Assembly (NCBI GenBank): GCA_018398815.1
Contig: CM031628.1
Span: 3,878,507-3,942,506, forward strand
From: Conus ventricosus
Taxonomy: Eukaryota > Mollusca > Gastropoda > Neogastropoda > Conidae
Length of the DNA: 64,000 bases
Direction of reading: 5' to 3'
Shown here: piece by piece, positions 1 to 10,857 of the stretch
Layout: every line of letters starts with the position of its first letter
How positions within the stretch are numbered: position 1 is the stretch's first letter
The notes under the pieces: generated by a model
Told to the model about the DNA's origin: nothing
The model's input: only the letters and a program-made list of their open reading frames with translations
Databases searched by the model: none
Position numbers and translations under genes: made by a program

Positions 1-1309
1 TCTTTGCAAACAGACTGAAACTTGTCTGTCATGTTCTTTCTGGCCAAAGACTCTGATGTCAAATAATGTGTTTTCACAACATAATCCTGCCAGATGCAGA
101 TCATAAAGTCCATTTGCTTCATGTGGTTCTGCTTGTACAAAGACTTGTCGAAGAGCAAAACATGTCCAAGTTGAGAGGAAGCCTTGACATTCTTTTGCAG
201 CAGTTAAGAAAATCGGGAATCAAACTCAAATGTTGTCAGGTATCAGCATCTTGTTTCCCCACATTTAAATCTGACAGCTATGTCACTGTCTGGGAACACT
301 GATCTAAACAATTCTCCGCTCTGTTCAGATGATTTATAACTGTAGTGGCAGTCAACAACTTTCAATGCCCGCATCACCTCAGACTTTACCTGATCGTTGT
401 CAAGATTGCTACTAACCCTCTCTCTCTGTGGCTGGACTTGAGCTGCTGGACATTTACTGCTTGCACTACACTGCTACAGGTACTGGAAGTGGCTGTACTT
501 AATATGCTACTTTTTTTGTTGTAACAGACGTAGAAGGAATGACAAAGTCAGTCATGCTGCATCTGGTATCTGCCTTGAATTTTCATTCATTTTACTAATG
601 TCTGTCACTCTCAGCGTGCTGCCTAAGAACACTCTCGCAGGCATGCCTACCCCAAAATTTGCTTTCAGGAACAATACAGACAAAAATCAGGGACAAATCT
701 GTAAAATCAGGGACAGAACAGTGTCAAGATAGACAAAACTCCTTTCCTCCCTTGTTGTAGACAAGGCCACTTTTCCGAGAATGCTTTTTTGAAGACACAA
801 CCTCGCTTCAGGGTCGTTTTTCTTCTTCTTTTCACTCCTTTCTGACCCATCCGAAGAGTCAGAAGCCGACTCTGTGTCGACATCATGTCTCCTCTTCGAC
901 GCCATGGTCTGACTTGAAAGTGAAAGCGAGATGGGTTTTTTTGCGCACATGCAATTTACGTCTACTCACTCCAGCAGACGATATTCTTGGCTCAATTCTG
1001 TGCAGCAAGATAAGAACAGCCTTTTAACTCCCTTTTTTTTTTTCCCGGGACGCCCGATTTTTTTCCCCGGGACGCGTGTTGCAAATCCGGGATTTCCAGG
1101 ACAGTGGCTTCTAAAATCAACTTTCTGGGACAAATCCCCGATGGTCAGGGATGGTAGGCATGCCTGCTCTCGCCCAATGATGCCAGTTTTAATGAAACTC
1201 CACAAAGAAGGCTGCATGCAGTATGCTTGTCAGTCGCATCCTTCCCAACCCACTCACAAAAATCCTTCGAAGTTAACCATGCGTCTTGAAAGGAACACTT
1301 CGATGGCAT
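1..1309 (-). pseudogene. Broken transposase-like gene with N-terminal zinc finger and FPDSDIA domain
   Basis: From an ATG at 1309 the minus strand encodes MPSKCSFQDAWL and a cysteine pair (CSLLC), matching the finger of the copies at 38.8 and 41.0 kb (KCAFNRQWLDKPEYSDW, CTVC). The frame breaks at 1172, where the 638-1166 element sits. Beyond it, at about 450-240, come VKSEVMRALKVVDCHYS and FPDSDIAVRFKCGETR, then a stop. Near 150-1 a region with LLFDKSL and KQMDF follows in a shifted frame. The order finger, long linker, FPDSDIA, later D-containing block is shared with 13206-13715 and 42.6 kb. Several stops and frameshifts make this a dead copy. The catalytic residues cannot be named with confidence. 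Confidence 0.55.
638..1166 (-). mobile_element. 529-bp hAT-like element with perfect 14-bp TIRs and 6-bp TSD
   Basis: The ends are CAGGCATGCCTACC at 638-651 and its exact reverse complement at 1153-1166. The hexamer CTCTCG flanks both sides (632-637 and 1167-1172). It sits inside the coding sequence of an older transposon just after a GESR block. On the minus strand it retains only a first-exon-like piece beginning MASKRRHDVDTES at 904, acidic and then lysine-rich, resembling the start of the gene at 13206. No catalytic region remains, so it is non-autonomous. The termini match those of the larger element at 12958-20705. Confidence 0.7.
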
Positions 1310-1320
1310 TTTGAAATTTC

Positions 1321-1418
1321 AGTGCAGCATATGAACACAATCTTCCAGACAGTAAGATACACATCTATTAGTGCAGCATATGAACACAATCTTCCAGACA
1401 ATACGATATGCATCTAAC
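1321..1418 (+). repeat. Two tandem copies of a 49-bp unit
   Basis: Units beginning AGTGCAGCATATGAACAC start at 1321 and 1370 and differ at a few bases. They lie just upstream of the decayed zinc-finger gene on the minus strand. Confidence 0.7.
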
Positions 1419-2012
1419 AATAGCAGGCCAACCACAATGCAGGAGGATGGCAAAGTCAAAACTTTCTTTCTGAGTGCTGAGACACGCAGCATGTAACTTT
1501 TGTCTGATGCCATTCATTACAATTATTGGCAAGCTCAGAAGCCACCATGTTCTATACCTATATCAATCGTAAATAGTTTTTTTTTTCTTATCTTAAAAAA
1601 ATTTCTGTACACTGAACATGACATTTTCACGATTGAATTTTTTTAACAAAAATGGACTCGGCAACATGCCGTGAATGTTAGCACCGTGACTTCGCGCCAA
1701 AAGAGGCTACATCAGCCTCAGAGAAATGTCCCAGCCTGTGAGTGACGTCAGCCACTTTGCAACATCATGCCTGGCTAGCTTTTTCGTCTGCTGCAGCACT
1801 ATATCGCGCAGGCTGTAACTTGCTGAATTACGTTTTTAATTGTCAGATTTTTTCTTAGTTTCTTTCTCTCATTTTTCAATTTAAAAGGACTGAACAGTAC
1901 CTTTCACAAATCAAAAGGACCTCTGATAACCTAAAAGGACCTACTTGTTAAATTAAAGCACTTAAAAGGCCTGTTGACCAAAATCCAATTCATAAGGCCC
2001 GTACGAACCCTA

Positions 2013-2414
2013 ATTAAGGATGCAGCTTGTTGAGGCCATTGATGTGAGTGTATTATTATTTTGTGTGCGTGTGTGTACGCGCGCGTTGCGCGAGCACGTG
2101 TGCACCTGCAAGCATGTATGCATGTGTGTGGCATTAGGATATCAGAGAGACAGAGTTACTGTACCTTTGTGAACATGCCAGTTCCAAGTATTAATGCGAG
2201 TGTGTTAGATCATATGCGTGATCTATTACAGTTACAGTAAACAGTTGGGACCCTGGTTATCGACCTGATCCCTTCTTTTTGCATTTTTAACCTTCATTTT
2301 TGCGTATCTTACTGTGAGTGTTGTGGTCGTGTGGATGGGAATGCATGCACCTCCAATTCTTAACACCAGTGCTCTACCAGACCACTACTCTACTCCAGAC
2401 AGCTGACTGATTAC
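2013..2414. other. Intron or flank of receptor-like copy A, no gene seen
   Basis: Contains a short TG/CG-alternating stretch near 2060-2130. No exon, RNA gene or repeat that I recognise. By position it is downstream intron of copy A. Confidence 0.5.
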
Positions 2415-2633
2415 CTGTGCCACTGAAGTGGTGGATGTGACAGGAGGTGAACGGTTGGTCGGGATCACGGGGGGACAGCTGAGCCTTGTAGGCCCCCTTG
2501 ACCATCAGCATGGACACAGGCAGTTTAGCCAGGACCTGGTCAGTCAGCTGACCCACCAGACTGAAGTTGCAGCTGGACATGCAGTCTGGCTTGTCTGCCT
2601 CCTCTGTAGGCCAGTGACACTCGAGCACTGTAT
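2415..2633 (-). CDS. Ig-like exon of receptor-like gene copy A (219 bp, phase 1-1)
   Basis: An exon on the minus strand, bordered by an acceptor (CTTCCACAG before the exon) and a donor (CACAG followed by GTAAT). It encodes 73 codons' worth, starting in phase 1: DTVLECHW, a middle with CMSSCNFSLVG, then GAYKAQL and SCHIHHFSGTG. The spacing of cysteines, the tryptophan and the G-Y-K-A-Q-L block fit an Ig-like or related beta-sandwich domain, though no named family is certain. The exon at 26397-26615 has the same length, phase and splice context and is clearly paralogous. It should follow the exon at 8799-8600. No stop interrupts it, so the exon itself may be functional. Confidence 0.65.
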
Positions 2634-3355
2634 CTGTGGAAGACATGAGGAGATTGTGAATGTGAGGGAAGAGGTTGGGGAATGACGTGGGGGGAAGTAC
2701 AACATAAAAATGAGTATTAGAAAAGAGGAATCGACCAGCACAGAGCTGCCTCAACGTGGGGATTCACACAGACAACTGATGCTTTTAGGATAAAGCATTA
2801 CTCCTGAAAAAAAAAAAAAAAAAAAACCCATCAAAGAAGACATGGATAAAACTAACCAACAGAAACTCCAGAAAAGAAACGATGTAAACACAGTTGGCAA
2901 CAAATTGTCCCTTCTCTAGGCACCTCCTTCACGTCCCTTGGACCAGGACACCATCACTGGACAGAAAACAAACAAACAAAAGAGGAGCGGACGGGCTGGA
3001 GGGCAAACAAACGCAATAATACAGCAGATCAGACCAACCAGCACATATGGACAATACTGTCACACACACAAATATATAACAGACAGACCAACCAGAACAT
3101 TATGGATGACACTGTCAGCAGTGAAAATGTCCATATGAAACCTGCAGAGACATCACCACCCACAGCTTGCTGACATGAACCCCTCAGGTGACTGTACCAG
3201 ATGATGTGGAGGATGTGAAGCAGCAGCCGTTCTCAAACAGAAGTCTGTAGGGATTAGTACAAGAGGACTAGCTGAAAGCTGAATGCTCTTCACATGACCA
3301 CAGATGAAGAGAGAAATAGAGGAGAAAGGGAGAACAGCATGAGACATATGAAGCA
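2634..3355. other. Intron 1 of copy A, proximal part
   Basis: Holds an A-run near 2803-2826 and otherwise unique-looking AC-rich DNA. I see no exon here. Confidence 0.5.
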
Positions 3356-3357
3356 AG

Positions 3358-3614
3358 CCAGAGAGAGAGAGAGAGAGAGGAGAGGAGAGGAGAGAGAGAG
3401 AGGAGAGAGAGAGAGGAGAGAGAGAGAGAGAAGACAGAGACAAAGAAAAGAGAGGGAGAATGGGATGGGGGGGGGGGGGGGGGGAGGAACTGAGAGAGAC
3501 AGACACTGAGACAGACAAGACAGAGAGACAGACAAGACAGAGAGAGAAAGACAGACAGAGACAAAGAAAAGAAAGGGGAGAATGGGAAGGAGTGGAGGAA
3601 ACAAAGAGAGAGGT

Positions 3615-3653
<39 letters not shown>

Positions 3654-3895
3654 GGGGAGGGGGACAGAGAAAGGTGTGAGAGATCTTGAGGAAGAGAGAG
3701 AGAGAGAGGGGGGGGGGGGGGTAATGGAGGGAGAGAGACTTGAGGAAGACAGAGAGGGGGAGTAATGGAGAGAGATCTTGAGGAAGAGAGAGAGGGGAGT
3801 AATGGAGAGAGATCTTGAGGAAGACAGAGAGGGGGAGTAATGGAGAGAGCTCTTGAAGAAGCAAGAGGGAGAGCATAATGGAGGGAGAGAGAGAT
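3358..3895. repeat. GA-rich and poly-G low-complexity array
   Basis: Long AGAGAG runs are interleaved with poly-G tracts (3469-3484, 3614-3651, 3710-3721). From about 3730 there are several tandem copies of a roughly 38-bp unit containing GGAGAGAGATCTTGAGGAAG. The long frames here are simple-repeat artefacts. On the minus strand this is a CT-rich intronic tract. Confidence 0.9.
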
Positions 3896-4167
3896 CTTGA
3901 CGCTCTTGCCTTTGTTTCGCCCGTATCCAGCCATTCTGTTTGTCTCCCTGGTGTTTATCAAGGCTGAACATGCCACGTTACTTTCCCTCACACACTATTA
4001 CCTTGTTTTAAGTCAAGGCTGGCAAAAAATAAAATGGGCATCCCTGAGAAAGCGCCCAATGAAGTCTTAGTAGTATGGAGTGTGGGAAATGATCTATTCA
4101 CAAAAACTGGGGTCGTGAACTAACTGTATTCCATTGCTGCAGACACCATCGCCTTAATTCTGAAAAT

Positions 4168-5890
4168 GGCGTCTGCTTGTGCTTCTACTGACTGCAATTT
4201 TTTTGATTATACAAAAGAAGAGTTGTATGAAATACTGCCAGAAGTAGAGAGATAGGAAAGAGAGGAGTTAAATGAAAGTGATATGGACGTGGGAGAGGGA
4301 GAAGAAAGTGATGAAGATGACGATGTTCCTTTGTGAAGATGATGTTGCTTTGTCTGCGTTTGTGACCACGTGGCAACCGGCGACTTCTGCGCCCGTGGTT
4401 CAGCTTTTTGAGGAGGAGACTGGGCCAGATCATGATTTGCCAGACACAGCTACACCTCTGGATTGTTTTTTTTCTCTTCCTGCCACAGTTGTTTTTTTAC
4501 TACAGCTGCTGACCAGACGAACCTGTACGCCAGGCAGCAGATGGCAAAGCGGGGACAACCTGACCCACTTTGGCAGGACACGACACCTGTGGAGATATAT
4601 GCATACTTAGCTGTGCTCATCATGATGGGAATCAAATGTCTGCCAAAACTCTGGTGCTACTGGTTGACTGATCTTCGATTTTAGCCAGTCCTGGGTCAGT
4701 GGGGTGATGTCAAAAACAAGGTTTCTCAAGCTGAACCAGCATTTCCACCTGAGAGACGCACAGAACACACCTGGCCATGACAGTCCTGAGTACACCTACT
4801 GTACAAGATTCAGACCTTCCTCGACTTCTTCTGCCCTTGTTAAAAAAAAACTTCAAGCCAGGCCGTGACCTTTCTATTGACGAAGCCATGACAGGATTGA
4901 AAGGTAGAGTATTTTCAAACAGTACATGCCGGCCAAACCAACGAAGTGGGGCTTAAAGGTGTGGGAGATGTGCGACGCCGACACTGGCTACTGCATCAAT
5001 GTTGACATCTACACAGGCACACACAGTCGCACTATCACAAATGTACCCCTTGGATACTGAACAGTTGAGAAAATGGCTTCAGAGTACCACGGGCAAAACC
5101 AGCACCTGTACTTTGACCGTTTTTTCACCTCTGTGCCACTCATGCCACACCTGTCACAACACGGGACACACGCCTGTGCCACAGTGATGTCCAACTGCAA
5201 AAGACTTCCGGAGGAGGTGACCAAGGCTCACCTAAAACAACAAGGAGAGCTGATTCAGTTGCAGAAGGTGCCCCTGATGGCGACAGTGTATAAAGATGAA
5301 CGCCCTATCTACTTCCTGAGCACCAACCAGCCACCAGGTCAGACAACACCTGCACCTGGACAGTGACAACAGGCTGCAACACCATGTCACTGAGGCCGAC
5401 CACCACAACATAGGAGGGTGGACAAGTCTGACCAGCACAGGGTTTACTACCCGGTTGGCCATCAGAACAAGAACTGGTGGCGTTACCTCTTCCATTCCCT
5501 TATCAACCTCATCATCGTGCAGGCCTACATCACCTGGCAAAGGTCACCCCACACCCCGACACCCAAGAAGACCTATTATGACCCCACCTGTGGGTCAGGG
5601 CTGACATGGCTGAACAGCTCCGTGCTGGCTTCACCAGCAGGAAGAAGAGTGCTGGAAGACAGTTAAACGTAGCAGAGGCCCCCATTGCAAAAGAAACAAC
5701 TGACCACCATAAACAGGTGAAAACTGAAGGAAGATAGCGCACCTGCCGTCAGTCTGTTAATGCGAGTTGCAAGACAGCCAAACGCTGACAACCTGAGACC
5801 TCCTTCAAGTGTTCCTTCTGTGACGTCCCTCTCTGCCATCACAATGACTGTTTCCGTGACTACCATGTGGCAAATGTGGTTGAAACCATG
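4168..5890 (+). pseudogene. Degenerate piggyBac transposase (DDE_Tnp_1_7 family)
   Basis: Fragments in several frames follow the order of a piggyBac-type transposase. An acidic N-terminus starts at ATG 4168 (MASACASTDCNFFDYTKEEL). Then come DQTNLYARQQ and an AYLAVLIMMGI stretch (4510-4680), KYMPAKPTKWGLKVWEMCD (4920-4980) with DIYTG, YFDRFFTSVPLM (about 5110), and DKSDQHRVYYP with KNWWRYLF and AYITW (5420-5540). A cysteine/histidine-rich tail (CSFCDVPLCHHNDCF) lies at about 5810-5865. These blocks are characteristic of the family. At least four stops or frameshifts make it non-functional. It lies inside intron 1 of receptor-like copy A. TTAA at 7318-7321 is a candidate right edge; I could not find a matching left terminus. 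Confidence 0.75.
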
Positions 5891-6023
5891 GATCACGAAT
5901 AGTGTTTTACGATCCTGGTGACATGTGACAATGGCGACACCTTCCTGCTGTGTGTGATCAGACACCACATTAGTGTGTAAAAAACGGATTTTACTTCTTT
6001 CTGTGACTGTGTGTATATACTAG

Positions 6024-6025
6024 GG

Positions 6026-6056
<31 letters not shown>

Positions 6057-6886
6057 CCCAACCTCTGCGCTACCTCAGAGGCAGTGCACCCACGCCGCTC
6101 ATTCCGACACCCCGTCCACAGCCATAGCCCTGGCTGGCCCCACCGCAGCCCCGGCACCAGCAATCCACAGGGAGCAGTCAATGTCAAGTCGTCATGAGGC
6201 AACCCACCGGAGGAGACACTGCACTGCTGCCGAGTCACTTCGGTGGTGTTCAGTGGCGCCTGTTCTGATCTAACATACGCAGGACACCACCTACTAAGCC
6301 CCCTACTGACGACAATAATTGCTTAGTCGCGGAGCCGGCGTGAGTGAGCTCTCCCTCCGGAGGGCGCCACCACGTCCGTCCGACAGCCCCCATGGACTCG
6401 CCGATACCGGTGCCCCCGACGGAAGCAAACCAAAGGCCACAGACGCGGAGAGGACATCGAAACTGAGGTCCCCATGGAGCGGGCATGAGGGCCACGAATT
6501 TGGGGACATTTTTTTTAATGCTGATTCAAGGGGGAATGAGGATGATTAAGATGATGCTACGGATTCCATTTCGGTCTGAGACTACATGACAGGGCCCTGT
6601 CATCTCCCCGCTTCCTTTCATAATATATCTGGCGTCGACCAGGCCCGAGAGATACAGGCACTGCAGTGTTGGTCAGGAAATTTGAGCAACACTCTCAGAA
6701 ACGCATCCTTTAAAGGTGGATGAAACTCGACTGTGTGGCCCCAGTTTCCCAACTGAGTCCCCCAGCAAACTCAACCTTTGGGTAGGAGCCGGTCAGGGCA
6801 GAAAAAACCAACATGACTCTGATGGGATTCGAACCCACGACCTCCCACCCGGGAGTCCGCGCGCAAAACCACTTCGCCACGGCGGC
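6024..6886 (-). mobile_element. tRNA-headed retroposon (SINE-like) with poly-A tail and 14-bp TSD
   Basis: The same 14 bases (TGTGTATATACTAG) occur at 6010-6023 and 6887-6900, flanking an 863-bp insert. On the minus strand the insert starts GCCGCCGTGGCGAAGTGG, a pol III A-box-like start, followed by a B box GGTTCGAATCC at about 6826-6836. It ends in a poly-A tail (poly-T at 6026-6050). This is the layout of a tRNA-derived SINE or composite retroposon. At 863 bp it is long for a SINE, so it may be a SINE fused to another transcript. It interrupts the degraded 3' flank of the piggyBac copy and is therefore younger. Confidence 0.75.
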
Positions 6887-6900
6887 TGTGTATATACTAG

Positions 6901-7320
6901 TGTTAACAATCATTCAGCAGTGCAAACTTTTAAGGATGAAACAAAAAACTGTAAATCTTTCCTAGCCGCAAGTCTGAGTGTGTGACAATTTACGTAACAC
7001 TTTGTGACACCCCAAACTGGATTTTTCAGCTCCGGGGCAGTATTAACAAGTTGAGGTAGGCCACCCTTTTATGCTTTATACTAACAAACGCATGGTGACA
7101 ATGTTATTGTCTGTCTGGTGCGTCACACTAACACTGTCAATGTTTGATGTCCCATTGTTTTGTGATAAATAGGGTGACAATGACACCAACATGCAGCCCA
7201 AACACGCGATATCTCTGCATTATGAAATATGATGTATCAGGATCTTGCTTTCTAATCTGACAAACGCAGCCCAAACTTTTTCCCCTACAGCCTTTCAAAG
7301 GCAGTAGGTGAGTTTTAGGT
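6901..7320. other. Remainder of piggyBac 3' flank
   Basis: Continues the sequence interrupted by the retroposon. It contains a small hairpin, GCCTTTCAAAGGC, near 7291, of the kind often seen near DNA-transposon ends, and then GGTTAA. No coding potential. Confidence 0.4.
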
Positions 7321-7360
7321 TAATTTCTTTTTTTTAAAAAAAAGAATACTATGAGCAGAG

Positions 7361-7362
<2 letters not shown>

Positions 7363-7403
<41 letters not shown>
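7363..7403. repeat. (GA)n microsatellite
   Basis: Uninterrupted AG dinucleotides, followed by mixed purine repeats to about 7582. Confidence 0.9.
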
Positions 7404-7413
<10 letters not shown>

Positions 7414-7599
7414 CACGGGGATAAAAGGGACAACATGAGACAGTGGATGGGGAGACAGATCTCAAGGACACACAGCCAGCCAGCCAGGGAGTGGGAGGGA
7501 AAGAGACAGGGAGGCAGGGGAGAAGGGATGGAGGGAGATCTTACGACAGACAGACAGACAGACAGGAGAGAGAGAGAGAGGGACTGATTGATCATCTTT

Positions 7600-8080
7600 A
7601 TTCCCAAGGATAACAAATAAGCAAGAAGATGTTTTCCTTCTGGCGTTTGTCCCTCTGGGACTAAAGATACTAACAAACAAACATTATTACATGACACAGA
7701 ACGGATTACAACAAGAACAATGCTGATTCATATGGAGATAAAATAAAACATTCATATGAGCATAAAATACTACATACATACACTCTTAAACTATAAAACA
7801 GAACATTCATATGAGCATAAAATACTACATACATACACACTTAAAACTATCTGCCACACACACACACATGCACATATAATATTTGTATGCCAAAAGAGGA
7901 CAGAAGCACCAGTCACCTAAACAGGATCACCGGCACAGCCTGAGGAAAAAGAGCTATCCATCTGGCAATCATGTTCAAATACCCTGACACCTTCATGTTC
8001 AGAAAACAAGATTGGTTTTCAAGGCAATGCCGAACAGGAGATAATGTTGTTGAGGGTGGAGCGAGACAGGGCGAAAGAGC
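7600..8080. other. Intronic DNA with a short duplication
   Basis: A segment around CATATGAGCATAAAATACTACATACATACAC occurs twice (about 7754 and 7809). No exon detected. Confidence 0.5.
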
Positions 8081-8103
8081 GGCAGAGAGAGAGATAGAGA
8101 GGG

Positions 8104-8105
<2 letters not shown>

Positions 8106-8181
<76 letters not shown>
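8106..8181. repeat. (GA)n microsatellite
   Basis: About 76 bp of pure AG repeat. The corresponding intron of copy B carries a CT tract in the sense direction at 26041-26158, so the repeat position may be ancestral to both paralogues. Confidence 0.9.
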
Positions 8182-8185
<4 letters not shown>

Positions 8186-8599
8186 CAAACATGCCGCAAT
8201 ATCATTATTAAAAAAAACAACATAAAGAGACAAGAAAGAAGAAATAAAAAATAAAGAAAACCAAATGCACACAAAAAAAGGTAACACTACATCCCTCTAA
8301 CCACCTCCCACCTTCTCCAAAGGGAGAGAGAGAGAGTAATCACAACACAACTGTACTCACATGGAAGAAGCTCTTTTTTTCTTCTTCTTCTTTTCAAAGA
8401 AATGCTGAAGAATTATTTTGCAACACAATCAATATTTTCTGGGTCCCTCTCCCTCCTATAACACTGATAGTTTACTACAATTTCCGTTAGCCTCACACTG
8501 AAGTATGTTTGCTAGTATTTTACTCACGCCCACTCCCACCCACCCCTCCTCATCCCGTCTTCTCTCTTTCTCTCTCTCTCTTCTGTCAGAGTCTTTCAC

Positions 8600-8799
8600 C
8601 TTTGTCAGCTTTTGGCTCAGAGAAGTTGGTAGAGTGTTTGATGAGGACGCTGTGTCTTGTGTCCTTGACACTGACTGGGAGGGGACATCTCACAACGGCC
8701 TCGCCCTTGTTCAGGGCCACTTCAGTTCCGATGCACAGGCCCCCAGCCAGGGAGTAAGTCGGCCCACTGAGTACACCATGAACACAACTGCTATCCAAC
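8600..8799 (-). CDS. Exon 1 candidate of receptor-like gene copy A
   Basis: Minus-strand exon ending at donor AAAG followed by GTGAAAGAC, identical to the donor of copy B at 25773. It encodes GPTYSLAGGLCIGTEVALNK, then GEAVVRCPLPVSVKDTRHS and a Lys/Asp-rich end, finishing in phase 1, which matches the start of the 219-bp exon at 2633. The acceptor is probably TTGACAG at 8800, shared with copy B. Read from there in phase 1, copy A needs one more base near 8775 to stay in frame. The 5' limit is therefore uncertain and a small frameshift is possible. The hydrophobic start in copy B (WTAVVFMVVLGG) suggests a signal-peptide-like segment. Family unknown. Confidence 0.5.
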
Positions 8800-8914
8800 C
8801 TGTCAACACACATCATCATCTGGTGTGAGATGGAGGGACCACTGTTTGTTTAGTACTCTGTCAGTATATGATGCATAGCTGACAACCTTCAGACAGCAAA
8901 ATCTGTAATCCTGG

Positions 8915-10857
8915 TGATAAGGAGGGGGATGGGGTTGGTGATAGGGTTGGGGTTGGTGATAGGGAGGGGGATGGGGTTGGTGTTAGGGAGGGGGATGGGG
9001 TTGGTGTTAGGGAGGGGAAGGGGTTGGTGATAGGGAGGGGGATGGGGTTGGTGATAGGGAGGGGGATGGGGTTGGTGTTAGGGAGGGGAAGGGGTTGGTG
9101 ATAGGGAGGGGGATGGGGTTGGTGATAGGGAGGGGGATGGGGTTGGTGATAGGGAGGGGGATGGGGTTGGTGATAGGGAGGGGGATGGGGTTGGTGATAG
9201 GGAGGGGGATGGGGTTGGTGTTAGGGAGGGGAAGGGGCTGGTGATAGGGAGGGGGATGGGGTTGGTGATAGGGAGGGGGATGGGGTTGGTGATAGGGAGG
9301 GGGATGGGGTTGGTGATAGGGAGGGGAAGGGGTTGGTGATAGGGGGGGGTTGGTGATAGGGAGGGGTTGGGGTTGGTGATAGGGAGGGGAATGGGGTTGG
9401 TGTTAGGGAGGGGGATGGGGTTGGTGTTAGGGAGGGGGTTGGGGTTGGTGATAGGGAGGGGGATGGGGTTGGTGTTAGGGAGGGGAAGGGGTTGGTGATA
9501 GGGAGGGGTTGGGGTTGGTGATAGGGAGGGGGATGGGGTAGGTGTTAGGGAGGGGAAGGGGTTGGTGATAGGGAGGGGAAGGGGTTGGTGATACGGAGGG
9601 GGGTGGGGTTGGTGATAGGGAGGGGAGGGGGTTGGTGATAGGGAGGGGAAGGGGTTGGTGATAGGGAGGGGGATGGGGTTGGTGATAGGGAGGGGGAAGG
9701 GGTTGGTGATAGGGATGGGGATGGGGTTGGTGTTAGGGAGGGGAAGGGGTTGGTGATAGGGAGGGGGAAGGGGTTGGTGATAGGGAGGGGGATGGGGTTG
9801 GTGATAGGGAGGGGGTTGTGATAGGGAGGGGGATGGGGTTGGTGATAGGGAGGGGAAGGGGTTGGTGATAGGGAGGGGGTTGGTGATAGGGAGGGGGAAG
9901 GGGTTGGTGATAGGGAGGGGGTTGGGGTTGGTGATAGGGAGGGGGATGGGGTTGGTGTTAGGGAGGGGGATGGGGTTGGTGTTAGGGAGGGGGTTGGGGT
10001 TGGTGATAGGGAGGGGGATGGGGTTGGTGTTAGGGAGGGGGATGGGGTTGGTGATAGGGAGGGGGATGGGGTTGGTGATAGGGAGGGGAAGGGGTTGGTG
10101 ATAGGGAGGGGGAAGGGGTTGGTGATAGGGAGGGGGATGGGGTTGGTGATAGGGATGGGGATGGGGTTGGTGATAGGGAGGAGGTTGGGGTTGGTGATAG
10201 GGAGGGGGGATGGGGTTGGTGTTAGGGAGGGGAAGGGGTTGGTGATAGGGAGGGGAAGGGGTTGGTGATAGGGAGGGGGAAGGGGTTGGTGATAGGGAGG
10301 GGGATGGGGTTGGTGATAGGGAGGGGAAGGGGTTGGTGATAGGGAGGGGAAGGGGTTGGTGATAGGGAGGGGGTTGGGGTTGGTGATAGGGAGGGGGTTG
10401 GGGTTGGTGATAGGGAGGGGAAGGGGTTGGTGTTAGGGAGGGGGTTGGGGTTGGTGATAGGGAGGGGAAGGGGTTGGTGTTAGGGAGGGGGAAGGGGTTG
10501 GTGATAGGGAGGGGGAAGGGGTTGGTGATAGGGAGGGGGATGGGGTTGGTGTTAGGGAGGGGAAGGGGTTGGTGATAGGGAGGGGGTTCGTGATAGGGAG
10601 GGGGATGGGGTTGGTGATAGGGAGGGGGATGGGGTTGGTGTTAGGGAGGGGAAGGGGTTGGTGATAGGGAGGGGGAAGGGGTTGGTGATAGGGAGGGGGA
10701 TGTGGTTGGTGATAGGGAGGGGGTTGGTGATAGGGAGGGGGATGGGGTTGGTGATAGGGTGGGGGAAGGGGTTGGTGATAGGGTGGGGGATGGGGTTGGT
10801 GATAGGGAGGGGGATGGGGTTGGTGATAGGGATGGGGATGGGGTTGGTGATAGGGAG
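8915..10857. repeat. 1.9-kb G-rich minisatellite
   Basis: About 75-80 tandem variants of a roughly 24-26-bp unit (GGTTGGTGATAGGGAGGGGG, then ATGG, AAGG or TTGG). All G-runs are on the plus strand, with GATAGGG alternating with GTTAGGG. The array lies in the intron upstream of exon 1 of copy A, and related G-rich sequence occurs at the matching site of copy B (complement of CCCTAACTCCCC units at 25130-25280). Open frames on both strands are periodic artefacts. Confidence 0.95.

Larger units (their letters stand above)
1..2012 (-). mobile_element. Zinc-finger DNA transposon, CAGGGTTCGTACG family, left end outside window
   Basis: The right edge at 2012 reads, on the minus strand, TAGGGTTCGTACGG, close to the CAGGTTCGTACG terminus of the copy at 38429 and the CAGGGTTCCC terminus at 10858. 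These CAGG-type ends recall hAT termini (family knowledge). Just inside the end are several GGTCCTTTT motifs, also found in the copy at 10858. Bases 1-120 are clearly homologous to 11285-11400. The minus strand carries a decayed transposase-like gene (separate entry) and the body is interrupted by another element at 638-1166. The other end lies before base 1, so length and target duplication cannot be read. Assignment to the hAT superfamily is inference. Confidence 0.6.

Noticed and set aside
3153..3991. Long open frames rich in Ser/Leu/Pro or Arg/Glu
   Set aside because: They come from GA/CT microsatellites and poly-G runs that stay open in all frames. There is no domain or codon signal.
8915..10857. 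Interstitial telomere
   Set aside because: TTAGGG occurs only as part of a longer 24-26-bp unit and alternates with ATAGGG. There are no pure TTAGGG tracts.
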